Source of the DNA: JAKQDH01 sp029558835
GTDB taxonomy: Bacteria > Planctomycetota > Phycisphaerae > UBA1845
Length of the DNA stretch: 64,000 nt
Reading direction: 5' to 3'
Assembly: GCA_035356615.1 (NCBI GenBank)
Contig: DAOQSN010000020.1
Location: 1-64,000, forward strand
Shown here: one piece after another, positions 9,402 through 20,959 of the stretch
Position numbering within the stretch: the stretch's first letter is position 1
How the letters are laid out: every line of letters starts with the position of its first letter
The notes under the pieces: generated by a model
Told to the model about the DNA's origin: nothing
Database searches by the model: none
What the model saw: the letters and a program-made list of their open reading frames with translations, nothing else
Translations under genes and position numbers: made by a program

Positions 9402-11567
9402 CTACTGCGACGGTGGAGAGTACTCCTGTGGCGATGAAGGAACTGCACCGAGTTGGGTCATCAGGAACACGTACTCGTCGGCTTGCTCCTTGAGGCGCAT
9501 CTTGAGGGGCTTGCCTTGGCCGTGGCCGGCCTTGGTCTCCGTCCACACGAAGACCGGGCGACCGCTGCTCGTGGCCGCCTGCAACCGGGCACCCATCTTC
9601 CAGGCGTGCATCGGGTCGACCCGCGAGTCCTCCAGCGCGGTGGTCAGCAGGACGGCCGGGTAGGCCGTGCCGGACTTCACATGATGGTACGGCGAATAGG
9701 CGTACAGCCACTGGAACGCGGCCGGGTCATCCGGTGAGCCGTACTCGTCCGTCCAGAGCTCGGCGATGCGGAAGCGATGATAACGCACCATATCCAGCAG
9801 GGGCACCTGGCAGACAACCGCGCGGCACAGGTCCGGCCGCTGCACGAGGACGGCTCCCACCAGCAGTCCGCCATTGCTGCCACCCTCGATGGCGAGCTTG
9901 TCGGGGCAGGTGTACTTCTCCGCCGCGAGCGCCTGGGCCGCCGCGATGAAGTCATCATAGACGTTCTGCTTCTTGTCGAGCTTGCCGGCGTCGTGCCACT
10001 GACGCCCGAACTCACCGCCCCCGCGGATGTTCGCCAAGGCGAAGACGCCGCCGCGATCCAGCCAGGGGAACAGCGTCTCCCGGAACATCGGCCGGTACAC
10101 CACGTCGAACCCGCCGTAGCCATAGAGGAGCGCGGGGTTCTTGCCGTTCAGTTCCAGCCCCTTGCGGTTGACGACGAACATCGGCACCCGCGTCCCGTCC
10201 TTGGATGCAAACCAATGTTGCTTCGTCTCGTACTTCGTCGGATCGACCTGCGTCCGTTTCTGCCAGTAGGCAACCGCCTGCCCCGTCGCCAGGTCCTGGC
10301 GGAAGTTCGTCGGTGGATGAGTGAACGAGGTGAACGAGAAGAACAGTTCGTTGCGGTCGTGCCGCCCGCCGAAGCTGCCCACCGTCCCGATGCCCGGCAG
10401 CTTGATCTCGGCAGCCGGCCGGCCGTCCAACTCGTACACGCGCAGTTGAGAGTACACGTTCTCACTGAGGTTAAGGACCAGCTTGCCGCCTACTATATCA
10501 AACGATTCGATGACGGCCTGACTCTGCGGGATGATCTCTTTCCACTCCGCCACGGCCGGCTGAGTCACCGGCGTCCGCAACATGCGGTAGCGCGGCGCGT
10601 CGAGGTTCGTCATTATGTAGATCGTCCCGTCCGCCACGTCCGCGCTGAACAGGGCGTCCAGCCCGACCGCCAGCGGCGTCGGCGTCAGGGGCCCCGCGAG
10701 CGGCATGACGTACAGGTCGTTGCGCGCGAAGCCGCGCTGGTTCTCCAGCACCGCATACTGCCCGTCGGCGGAGCGCCCGACGTTCGGCCAATCCGTTTTG
10801 TCCGCGCTCTCGAAGATGAGCGGGTCCTGCTGCGGGTCCGTGCCGAGACGATGGTGATACACCTTGCGATAGTAGTTCTCATCCCCCGCCGGCACGCTGC
10901 CCGGCGCCGGGTAGCGCGTATACAGAAAGCCCTTACCGTCACTCTGCCAGGCGACCGAGCAGCCGCGGGTGTTGGGAATCACGTCGGGCAGGTCCTTGCC
11001 GCCGGCGAGGTCGCGCACATACAGGGTACTCTTCTCCGAGCCCTTCTCGCTTTTGCCATAGGCGAGGAGACTGCCGTCCGGGGAAGGATGGTACCAGTCG
11101 AGGGCGACGGTGCCGTCGGTGCTGAACGTATTGGGGTCGAGGGCGACCTGCTCGGGCTTGTCCCAGCCGCCGGTGCGGACGTACTCGACCGGGTGGTTCT
11201 GCAAGCCCGTCCGGCGGGAGAAGAAGTAGCGCTCGCCGAAGATGGCGGGGATCGACTCGGAGACCGACGATTCGTACGCCTTCTCCAGCTCGGCCAGGAT
11301 CGTCGCGTGCAGTTCGCTGTACCGAGCGACATAGGCCTCGAAATGGCGGTTCTGGGCCTGGGCCCACTCCTGGACTTCGGAGCTGCCGGGCTCCTCCAAC
11401 CAGCGGTAGGGGTCCGCCACCGCGGTGCCGTGGACCTGGTCGACGACGTCGACGGTGCGCGTGGCCGGCGGTGCCTGCCCGGCCGCCACCGCCACGATCA
11501 GCCCCAGCGCCGCCGCTACCAGCAGCGCCCACGCTCCGCCTGCTCCATGCTTGCGCCAATCAGTCAC
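9402..11567 (-). CDS. prolyl oligopeptidase, S9A family, exported
   Basis: A 721-residue serine peptidase that cleaves short peptides after proline. An N-terminal signal-like segment (charged, then LLVAAALGLIVAVAAG) predicts export. Next comes the YRWLEEP start of the seven-bladed propeller, then the alpha/beta-hydrolase domain. The nucleophile is Ser564 in EGGSNGG, the acid lies in EDSRVDP and the histidine in KAGHGQGK. Length and motif order match the family. Prolyl oligopeptidases and POT transporters in one region fit peptide use as a nutrient, but there is no operon link. An 81-bp repeat lies upstream. Confidence 0.93.
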   Translation of the reverse strand: MTDWRKHGAGGAWALLVAAALGLIVAVAAGQAPPATRTVDVVDQVHGTAVADPYRWLEEPGSSEVQEWAQAQNRHFEAYVARYSELHATILAELEKAYESSVSESIPAIFGERYFFSRRTGLQNHPVEYVRTGGWDKPEQVALDPNTFSTDGTVALDWYHPSPDGSLLAYGKSEKGSEKSTLYVRDLAGGKDLPDVIPNTRGCSVAWQSDGKGFLYTRYPAPGSVPAGDENYYRKVYHHRLGTDPQQDPLIFESADKTDWPNVGRSADGQYAVLENQRGFARNDLYVMPLAGPLTPTPLAVGLDALFSADVADGTIYIMTNLDAPRYRMLRTPVTQPAVAEWKEIIPQSQAVIESFDIVGGKLVLNLSENVYSQLRVYELDGRPAAEIKLPGIGTVGSFGGRHDRNELFFSFTSFTHPPTNFRQDLATGQAVAYWQKRTQVDPTKYETKQHWFASKDGTRVPMFVVNRKGLELNGKNPALLYGYGGFDVVYRPMFRETLFPWLDRGGVFALANIRGGGEFGRQWHDAGKLDKKQNVYDDFIAAAQALAAEKYTCPDKLAIEGGSNGGLLVGAVLVQRPDLCRAVVCQVPLLDMVRYHRFRIAELWTDEYGSPDDPAAFQWLYAYSPYHHVKSGTAYPAVLLTTALEDSRVDPMHAWKMGARLQAATSSGRPVFVWTETKAGHGQGKPLKMRLKEQADEYVFLMTQLGAVPSSPQEYSPPSQ

Positions 11568-11679
11568 AACTCTGCTCCTTCCGGGTAACCAAGTAGGACA
11601 ACGTGGAACGCCGAGGACAATCTGTAGCGCTCCCTGTGGGCGACAACCTGTAGCGTCGCCCCCCCGGGGCGATAACCCT

Positions 11680-11760
11680 GTAGCGTCGCCCCCCCGTGGG
11701 CGACGTGGTTCTCGATAGCGCTCCGAAAAGCCTACGTCGGCCGCGGGGGGCCGACGCTAT
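11680..11760 (-). repeat. 81-bp double-hairpin element B, copy 1
   Basis: Starts GTAGCGTCGCCC and ends GGCCGACGCTAT, giving near-perfect 9-bp terminal inverted repeats. One arm folds as GTCGCCC/GGGCGAC, the other as GTCGGCC/GGCCGAC. It is inverted relative to copies at 40735 and 55992. Two partial left arms lie beside it at 11624-11644 and 11650-11672. Confidence 0.85.
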
Positions 11761-11788
11761 GGTCTACCGCGCGACCCGGCGCCGCGGG

Positions 11789-12289
11789 TCAGGCCTCGAA
11801 GAGATCCCGCTGGTCGGGCGACTCATGGGCCTCGCGCATCCGCACCTCGCGGATCTCGTCGACGAATTCCTCCACATTGGCGAACTTGCGGTAGACGCTC
11901 ATGAACCGGACGTAGGCAACCTGATGCAGGTGGCGCAGTTGCTGCGCGACGTACTTGCCGATCTGCTCGGTCGTTACCTCCCGGTCATGGTTGCGGAAGA
12001 GCTCCTCCTCGACGCGGTCCACCAGTTCGGCCATCTGCTCATCGGCGACCGCCAGTTTGTAGCACGCCCGCTCCACGCCGTGCAGGATCTTGTCGCGGTT
12101 GTAGGCGACGCGCTGCCCGCTGCGCTTGATGACCGTGAGGCGCAGCTCCTCCTCGACCCGCTCCTTGGTGGTAAACCGCCGCCCGCACGCCTCGCATACC
12201 CGGCGGCGGCGGATGGCCGCCCCGCCCTCCGTCAAGCGGGAGTCGATTACTTTGTTGTTGTTCGTCTCTCGGCAGGCAGGACAGCGCAT
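11789..12289 (-). CDS. nrdR: transcriptional repressor NrdR
   Basis: A 166-residue regulator of ribonucleotide reductase genes. It has the N-terminal zinc ribbon (MRCPAC with a second CxxC in CEACGRRF), then an ATP-cone domain beginning LTVIKRSGQRVAYNRDKI, as expected for the family. NrdR binds nucleotides and represses nrd operons at NrdR boxes. No nrd gene is present in this window, so its targets lie elsewhere. Length is typical. Confidence 0.95.
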   Translation of the reverse strand: MRCPACRETNNNKVIDSRLTEGGAAIRRRRVCEACGRRFTTKERVEEELRLTVIKRSGQRVAYNRDKILHGVERACYKLAVADEQMAELVDRVEEELFRNHDREVTTEQIGKYVAQQLRHLHQVAYVRFMSVYRKFANVEEFVDEIREVRMREAHESPDQRDLFEA

Positions 12290-12527
12290 GGGGCGACATC
12301 CTAAGGGGGCCGGCGGGTCCCCGACCCGCTACGCACTCCCGCAGCCGCCAGTCTAGCAATCGACGCCGATTCTGCCAGTCCGAGCGCCGCCCCGCCGCCC
12401 ACGGCCGCCGCTACCCCCGCCGGTGCCGCCCGAGGTCACCCGTGGGCGGGGCCGACGCCACGCCGTACCGGGGGAAACCGCCGCCCGGTGCTGGACGGCG
12501 GGCGATTCAGCCCCTAAATAGGCACCC

Positions 12528-13514
12528 ATGGCCAGGTTGCAGCGCAAACGCATCGGCGGCATCGAACTGCTCGGCGTCTCCCTCGCCGGCGAGGAGACCG
12601 TCGTGGCCGCCCCGGAGTACAACGTCTGCTTCGACGTTGGCCGGGCACCCCGCGAGATGATCTCGATCGACAATGTCTGCCTGAGCCACGGGCACATGGA
12701 CCACGCGGCCGGGGTTGCCTACTACTTCTCCCAGCGGCTGTTCGTGGGCAACAGTCCCGGGCGGGTGATCCTCCACCGGAGCCTGGCGGGGCCCCTGCAG
12801 CGGCTCATGGCAGTTTGGGGGGAGATTGAGGGGCACTACTCGCCGGGGGAGGTCATCGGCGTCGAGCCGCTTGAGGATGTGGAGTTGCGACGGGGGCTGC
12901 TGGTGCGTCCCTTCGAGGTGAACCACTGCCCCGCGGCCCTGGGGTTTACCCTGATCGAGGCGCGGCACAAGCTCCGCCCGGAGTTCTTCGGGCTGCCCGG
13001 ACCGCGACTGGTCGAGCTGAAACGGCAGGGGATCGACATCCAAACGCCGATTGAGCTGCCGCTGGTGACCTTCACGGGCGACACGGCCGTCGGGCGGTTC
13101 CTTGACCAGCCCTTCGTCCGCGACAGCCAGGTTCTGCTCATCGAATGCACGTTTTTCGATCAGGAGCACGTGGTCCGGGCCCGGGCCGGTCGGCATTTGC
13201 ACGTGGCCGATCTGCCCCGGGTGCTGGAAGCGGTCCCGGCCTCCCGGATCGTCCTGATCCACCTGACCCGGCGGACCGACCTGCGCCTGGCACGGAGGAT
13301 ACTGGAGAAGACGGTCCCCAAGAACGACCTGGAGCGCATCAGTTTCCTTATGGAACGGCCGCAGACCCCCGCCGGACCCGGTACCGGGCGCGGGCCCAAG
13401 ACGGCGGTCCCTCAGACGGAGCAAGACTCGGACGCCGCCGAAGAGGACTCCGCTTCGTCTCCATCCCCTCGTATGCCTGGCCCTCGGGGTTCGCCAGCCT
13501 CCGAAGCCTGGTAG
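12528..13514 (+). CDS. metallo-beta-lactamase fold hydrolase, RNase Z-like
   Basis: A 328-residue protein with the metal-binding motif LSHGHMDHAAG, then VNHCP and FTGDTA, where later metal ligands of the RNase Z/ElaC-type MBL hydrolases lie. It could be a tRNA 3'-end nuclease or a related phosphodiesterase; the exact substrate is not certain. The last 45 or so residues are Pro/Ser/acidic-rich and look unstructured. A long open frame on the opposite strand across this gene has no recognisable domain and is a shadow. Confidence 0.75.
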   Translation: MARLQRKRIGGIELLGVSLAGEETVVAAPEYNVCFDVGRAPREMISIDNVCLSHGHMDHAAGVAYYFSQRLFVGNSPGRVILHRSLAGPLQRLMAVWGEIEGHYSPGEVIGVEPLEDVELRRGLLVRPFEVNHCPAALGFTLIEARHKLRPEFFGLPGPRLVELKRQGIDIQTPIELPLVTFTGDTAVGRFLDQPFVRDSQVLLIECTFFDQEHVVRARAGRHLHVADLPRVLEAVPASRIVLIHLTRRTDLRLARRILEKTVPKNDLERISFLMERPQTPAGPGTGRGPKTAVPQTEQDSDAAEEDSASSPSPRMPGPRGSPASEAW

Positions 13515-13695
13515 GGCGGCCGGCGCCGGAAAAGGGGACATCACTGATTTCCGGACGTGACGGCCTGGAAACGCGAAGCGGGTGTCGGAAACCCGTGCTG
13601 GTCCCTTCTTTGCCGGGCGGACGGACGGTTGTCCGACAGGGGGCCGGCGACGCCTGCCGGCCTTGCCCAACAGCGCGAGTGACGGAGGTGCTGTG

Positions 13696-14256
13696 ATGTT
13701 CCTCGATTCACCGTGGTTGCCACTGCTGATCTTTCTGGCGCGCATTGCCGACGTGTCGATCGGGACGGTGCGTCTCATCTGCGTCATGCGCGGGCAGCGG
13801 CTGGTGGCGGTGGGGCTGGCCTTCTGCGAGATCATGATCTGGATCTACGCCGTGGGCAGCGTACTCACGCAGCTGGACCGCTTTGCCAACATCTTCGGTT
13901 ATGCCTGCGGCTTCGCGGCCGGCAACGCCGTCGGGATGTGGCTGGAGCAGAAGCTGGCCATGGGCCTGCAAATGGTCACCCTGCTCTCGCGGGGACGGGC
14001 CCACGCGGTGGCGGAGGGGCTGCGGTTCGCGGGCATGCCGGTCACGACGCTCAACGCCAGCGGGCGGGACGGCCCGGTGGCCCTTTGCTTCACGGTCGCG
14101 GCCCGCAAGTCCGTCCCCACGGTGCTCAAGGTGGCCCGCGAGATTGACGCCGACGTCCTGACCACGATTTCCGATGTGCGCGAGTCGGCGTTTCCCCTGC
14201 GCCCACAGTTGGCCGGTAAGATACCGATGCGGCTGGGTGCCAGCCGCGGGCGCTAG
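13696..14256 (+). CDS. UPF0316/DUF2179-family membrane protein
   Basis: A 186-residue protein. Three N-terminal membrane segments include ARIADVSIGTVRLI, a conserved feature of UPF0316 proteins, and a soluble DUF2179-like C-terminal domain follows. The function is unknown in the family. The start at ATG 13696 is fixed by GGAGG 7 nt upstream (13684-13688) and by the family N-terminus. In the 181-nt gap before it, a CCGGAAA/TTTCCGG inverted repeat (13526-13554) encloses AAAGGGGACATCAC, a 14-mer that recurs at 15136. Confidence 0.8.
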   Translation: MFLDSPWLPLLIFLARIADVSIGTVRLICVMRGQRLVAVGLAFCEIMIWIYAVGSVLTQLDRFANIFGYACGFAAGNAVGMWLEQKLAMGLQMVTLLSRGRAHAVAEGLRFAGMPVTTLNASGRDGPVALCFTVAARKSVPTVLKVAREIDADVLTTISDVRESAFPLRPQLAGKIPMRLGASRGR

Positions 14257-14297
14257 TGTTGTCCTGCGGAGATGCCTCGAACAAGCTCACTTGCCGA

Positions 14298-14323
14298 TCC
14301 GAGCCCGGGCGGTAGCGAGCGGG
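14298..14323. repeat. short palindrome family C
   Basis: TCCGAGCCCGGGCGGTAGCG followed by AGCGGG. It is a variant of the CCGAGCCCGAGCGGGAGCGAG unit seen at 7606, 16152, 17901 and 36528. The 14257-14654 gap holds no convincing gene. Confidence 0.6.
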
Positions 14324-14481
14324 CCCAACGGTGTCGCAACGTCAGCAAAGCGGCGCAGCCTGTGCACCTCGGGAATTGAGGCAAGAGCAACGGCCCGCAT
14401 CGCGCCCACGGCTCCGAAGACACCGGGCGGTTGAAGTCGCACTGATCTCGCCCGCGAGGATCGTATTTCCCGGTTTTTCGC

Positions 14482-14514
14482 TTGACGCCCCCCCCCCCCC
14501 CGACGCGGTACGTT
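14482..14514 (+). promoter_or_regulatory. 14-C homopolymer between promoter-like hexamers
   Basis: TTGACG (14482-14487) is followed by 14 consecutive C (14488-14501) and then TACGTT (14509-14514). The spacing is 21 bp, too long for a normal promoter, but loss of 3-5 C would bring it to 16-18. It lies 140 nt upstream of the secreted-protein gene. Tracts this long slip in replication and are also hard to sequence. Confidence 0.3.
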
Positions 14515-14654
14515 GAATCTCGGACATGTCGCTCGGGGGTTAGAGTGCCGCTCGCCGCATCGTGCGGCAGCGGCGTAGTGGATCACAGCGGGCGCTGGGC
14601 GCGGAGGCTATGGGCCTGCGCGCCGGTACCCATCACGTCAGCGGAGGATTCACT

Positions 14655-15152
14655 ATGAAACCCAGACACTGGATGGCAGGAGTTCTCATCTTTGCAGGCG
14701 CGGGGGCTGTGTGCCTCGGCGCCTTGTTTACGTGGACCGCGGGCGGCGCGGATGACGACTGGGATACGTCCGCCAACTGGTCCACGCAGGGGCAGCGTCC
14801 CTACCCGTCCACAACCAACGACGACGCGCTCTTCCCCGCCGGCGCGGACGGCTGGTACGTGGGGCTGATCACGGAGCAGATCGACGATCTGACGCTCAAC
14901 ACCAGCCGGGACTTCTACTCGGCCGGCGGGACGGTGACGCTCACGGTGGACAGCATCACGATAGCGGGCCCGGCGCCGGGCGGGGCCTCGTACACCACCG
15001 TGACCGTGTTCGAGAACGCCACCATCACGACGCAGCAAGCTGTCGACGAAAGGGCGCGGACCGCACTGCGCACCCGCGCAGGGTTCCCGCGTCGAGCGGA
15101 TGGGTTCGCGCAAGTGGAGGTTGCGGAATTACGAGTAAAGGGGACATCACCC
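14655..15152 (+). CDS. secreted protein, N-terminal fragment fused in frame to the next gene
   Basis: Starts at ATG with GGAGG 8 nt upstream. It encodes a signal peptide (GVLIFAGAGAVCLGALF), then TWTAGGADDDWDTSANWS, the opening of autotransporter-like beta-strand proteins. Similarity to a normal protein fades at about codon 130, and codons 135-165 (Arg/Ala-rich) look like formerly non-coding DNA. With no stop codon, the frame continues into the next gene, which has its own start and signal peptide at 15153. I infer a truncated gene whose stop was lost. The joined frame ends at 15416. Confidence 0.55.
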
Positions 15153-16139
15153 ATGCAAGTACGACATCGGTGTGCGATCATCGGAACTCTAGTGATGCTG
15201 GGCGCCACGCAGGTGGCGCTCGGTACGACGTACTACTTCGACGTGTACGTAGGCAACTGGAACGACCCGAACAACTGGGACCCCTACGGCACGCCGGACG
15301 CGGACGACACGGCCGTCATCGGGCAGAACAGCAGTGGGCAGATCGTGGCGCGGATCTGTCATGTTACCGACGAGCAGAGCGTCGGGACCCTCGTGGTCAA
15401 GGGAAACGGGCTCTGAGGGACGTCGCTGCACATCTGCCAGTTTGGCAGACTGACAGTCTCTAGCGACGTGGAGTTCGACGCTGCGTGTGTGTACTTCAGC
15501 TACATCGGACCTCCGGGGACGACGCAGGACTGCGGAGCGGGGGAGCTGCGCATCGCCGCCGACCTCACGATCCACGCCAACAAGGGCTCCCACATCTCGG
15601 GCGCACCGAACTACATGGATGGCGGCTACTGCAGCACGGGGCTCAATCCGGGCAAGATCACGAGTGCGGTGGTTGGGGGCAATCCCGTCGAGGCGACGTT
15701 TCAGACCGACGAGGGCACTACGCTCGAGGTGTACGGCGAGATCGACGTCCAGGCAAAAGTGGTGAACAACGTCCGGTTCGGGGTGAAGCCGATCTCGGGC
15801 CACGCCCTGCCCAAAATGAAGCTCACCGGCTACCCCAAGTCCGGGAGCGGGGTCTGGTTCAGTCAGGGTGGCGCACTGGAGGTTGATGTGGCGGTCAGCG
15901 GGAGTGCGACCTGGAGCATATCGGACGACGCTGATGCCGTAATCTCGATGGAGGCGGACTGCACAGGCCTGACGGGGGACGTGGACATCAGCAAGGGTCT
16001 GCTCCAGATCGACGCGAACTGCTGCACCACAGGGGACCTGACCGTCGAGGGCGTGAACAACCACCTGGGCAGCGACGCGGGCCCGCGGGTCTGGGTGGCC
16101 CGCGGGAAGTCCGCGAGCTTCGGCGGAAGCTGCGAGTAA
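15153..16139 (+). pseudogene. secreted beta-strand-rich protein interrupted by an in-frame TGA
   Basis: ATG 15153 follows AAAGGGG by 10 nt and opens with a signal peptide (GTLVMLGATQVALG), then NWNDPNNWDPYGTPDADDTA, similar in style to the fragment before it. The frame meets TGA at 15414-15416, after TLVVKGNGL. Translation of the same frame beyond it (GTSLHICQFGRLTVSSDVEF and onward to 16139) continues the same kind of protein without any shift, about 328 codons in all. A CGA-to-TGA change (Arg) is the simplest explanation. No PEP-CTERM or dockerin tail is present, so the 3' end may also be shortened. The function is unknown; probably surface or extracellular. Confidence 0.7.
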
Positions 16140-16151
16140 ACGACCCTGGAC

Positions 16152-16175
16152 AGTCCGAGCCCGAGCGGGAGCGAG
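16152..16175. repeat. short palindrome family C, perfect copy
   Basis: CCGAGCCCGAGCGGGAGCGA inside AGT...GGGG, lying 13 nt after the stop of the interrupted gene and just upstream of the next promoter. Confidence 0.7.
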
Positions 16176-16188
16176 GGGCAATCGTGCC

Positions 16189-16218
16189 TTGCCGGGCGGG
16201 GAGGCGCGCTGGTACAAT
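16189..16218 (+). promoter_or_regulatory. sigma-70-type promoter
   Basis: TTGCCG (16189-16194), an 18-bp spacer and TACAAT (16213-16218). Transcription would start near 16225, about 40 nt before the ATG at 16266. Confidence 0.5.
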
Positions 16219-16265
16219 AGCGGCGCATGGTCCACGTCCATGGCGTCGCTTGCGGAGGAATGGCG

Positions 16266-17768
16266 ATGAAACCCGTATCGAGCGTTTCCGCGGTACGTGG
16301 TCGAGCGCGCGGGTGCGAAGCGTCCCCCCCGCGCACGTCCGATCATGCGGTTCTGCCCACTCGCTGCCGCTCGGGCTCTGTGCCGTCGGGTCGCGCCGGT
16401 GCGCCTTGCGCGCTCGCTGCCGCTCGGGCTCCAAGGGCGGCGATTGCCCTGAGCTGGGGCACGTTACTCCTGCTATGCGCCGCGCTCGGCGCGCGCGCGG
16501 AAGTCCGGATTCCGCCGGGGTTCGAGATCGTCCAGGTGACGAATGATCCGATCGACGATCGGCACGTACAGATGAACAACTGCGGCGAGATTGTCTATAC
16601 GAAGTACCGCGCGGATGCAACTTCGACCATCTATCTCTACGATAACGCCCGAACGACGGCCCTTCCCGAGGCGGGTGCCCGGAACTACTACCCGGACATC
16701 AACGACGATCAGGTGATTGTCTGGAGTGCGGACGCTACGCTCTACGGCCCCCTGGCGATCGTCCGTTACGCCAATGGGGTCTGCACGCACGTCACGAGTC
16801 CGCTTGTGGACGACCGCTCGCCGCGCATAAACAACCTCGGTCACATCACCTGGTACCGCTGGTTCGGAGATGGGTGTGAGAATTCCCACGCCGAGGTTTT
16901 CTTCTACGATGGAGCGGGCGTCAGCCAAGTCAGTACCAATGGGTTCTCCAACTCCATGGCGTGCCTCAATGATTCCGACATGCTGGTGTGGACCAAGTAC
17001 AACTTCTGCTTGGAACCCTGGGAGTCCGCGACCCTGGTACGCCGTGATGGGCTGACGACGACGGCCCCTGACCAGCAGGAGCCACCGGAGCCGCAGATCC
17101 CCGGCATCAACAACCTGGGCCAGGTGGTTTGGGGTGGGCCCAGTGGGATCGAGCTGTGGACCTGGCTGGCAGGGACCTCGACCATCATCACTCCGTGGGG
17201 GCGCAACCCGGACATCAACAATCACGGCGACATCTTCTTCCTCCGCTGGCATGACGATAGCGAGACGTGGCAGGTCTGGTGCTGCGTGGACGGCATGTTC
17301 TACCAGCTCAGCGACGATCCCTTCTGGAACACCGATGGGGACATCAACGACGCCGGCGAGATCGCCTGGCGACTGAGCCCTCCGTCGGGCAGAGACGTAC
17401 GGATGCTCCGCCGGATTCGCAATGGCGACACGGACTTCGATCTCGACGTAGACGTGGGCGACTACGCACCCTGGCCGGACTGTCTGACCGGCCCGGTCGA
17501 GACGGACCGCCTCTGTGATTGTCGCTTCCTCGACATGCAGCACGACCGCGACGTGGACTTAGCCGACTTCGCGCTGTTCCAGAATGCGATGGGCACCGTG
17601 GTGACCATCGACGATCACAACTGTTGCGAGGCCCACTACGACCCCGGCTGCACCCACCCGGACATCATGGCCTGCGTCTGCGCCGCCCTGCCGGAGTGCT
17701 GCCAGACCACCTGGACCGCCGCCTGTGCGGTCGCCGTGAGCAGCCTCAGTTGCGGCGAGTGTCCGTAG
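16266..17768 (+). CDS. secreted repeat protein with dockerin-like C-terminal region
   Basis: About 500 residues. Repeats of the form (I/D)INNxGxIxW occur through the middle (MNNCGEIVY, INNLGHITW, INNLGQVVW, INNHGDIFF, INDAGEIAW), like the HAF-type repeats of two PEP-CTERM proteins in this window. The C-terminal NGDTDFDLDVDVGDYAPW and DMQHDRDVDLADFALF look like two calcium-binding dockerin-type loops, followed by a Cys-rich end. The start is ATG 16266, with GGAGG 7 nt upstream. The signal peptide core (ALSWGTLLLLCAALGARA) lies unusually late, at residues about 60-77, because two family C palindromes (16359-16380 and 16411-16431) are translated in the leader. Confidence 0.7.
   Translation: MKPVSSVSAVRGRARGCEASPPRTSDHAVLPTRCRSGSVPSGRAGAPCALAAARAPRAAIALSWGTLLLLCAALGARAEVRIPPGFEIVQVTNDPIDDRHVQMNNCGEIVYTKYRADATSTIYLYDNARTTALPEAGARNYYPDINDDQVIVWSADATLYGPLAIVRYANGVCTHVTSPLVDDRSPRINNLGHITWYRWFGDGCENSHAEVFFYDGAGVSQVSTNGFSNSMACLNDSDMLVWTKYNFCLEPWESATLVRRDGLTTTAPDQQEPPEPQIPGINNLGQVVWGGPSGIELWTWLAGTSTIITPWGRNPDINNHGDIFFLRWHDDSETWQVWCCVDGMFYQLSDDPFWNTDGDINDAGEIAWRLSPPSGRDVRMLRRIRNGDTDFDLDVDVGDYAPWPDCLTGPVETDRLCDCRFLDMQHDRDVDLADFALFQNAMGTVVTIDDHNCCEAHYDPGCTHPDIMACVCAALPECCQTTWTAACAVAVSSLSCGECP
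16359..16431. repeat. two family C palindromes inside a signal-peptide region
   Basis: CACTCGCTGCCGCTCGGGCT (from 16359) and GCTCGCTGCCGCTCGGGCTC (from 16412) are near-identical copies 53 nt apart, both translated as part of the export leader of the secreted repeat protein. Confidence 0.7.
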
Positions 17769-17782
17769 GAGCCAACGGGCGC

Positions 17783-17831
17783 AAGCTGTCAGCCATAAGC
17801 TGTCAGCCACAAGCTATCAGCTTTCAGCTAC
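17783..17831. repeat. heptameric tandem repeat, AAGCTGT/CAGCCAN
   Basis: Seven consecutive 7-mers: AAGCTGT, CAGCCAT, AAGCTGT, CAGCCAC, AAGCTAT, CAGCTTT, CAGCTAC. It starts 14 nt after a stop codon. Two family C palindromes follow at 17901-17923 and near 17962. The whole gap between convergent genes (17769-17979) is repeats. Confidence 0.85.
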
Positions 17832-17979
17832 AGGCCGTCGACGTTCAGCCATGCGTTCTCGGTGCCCGGTGGTCCGTTGCCACGTGCTGGACGCCCTCCA
17901 TCCGAGCCCGAGTGGTAACGAGGTGCCCCATTCTGAGGCCCCAACAGCAGTGAGGGACTCCATCCGAGCCCGCCGTGCC

Positions 17980-20946
<2,967 letters not shown>

Positions 20947-20959
20947 CTCCGCGTTGCTC

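Noticed and set aside
13529..13543. AAAGGGGACATCAC 14-mer shared with 15136-15149
   Set aside because: Suggestive of a REP-type end, but two copies are too few to call an element, and the second overlaps a plausible ribosome site.
12507..13835. 442-codon open frame on the minus strand
   Set aside because: It lies opposite the RNase Z-like and UPF0316 genes, shows no domain, and has Arg/Gly/Pro-rich composition typical of a GC-rich shadow.
15414..15416. UGA as selenocysteine
   Set aside because: The surrounding protein is a secreted beta-strand type with no redox motif, and no SECIS-like hairpin was evident just after the codon.
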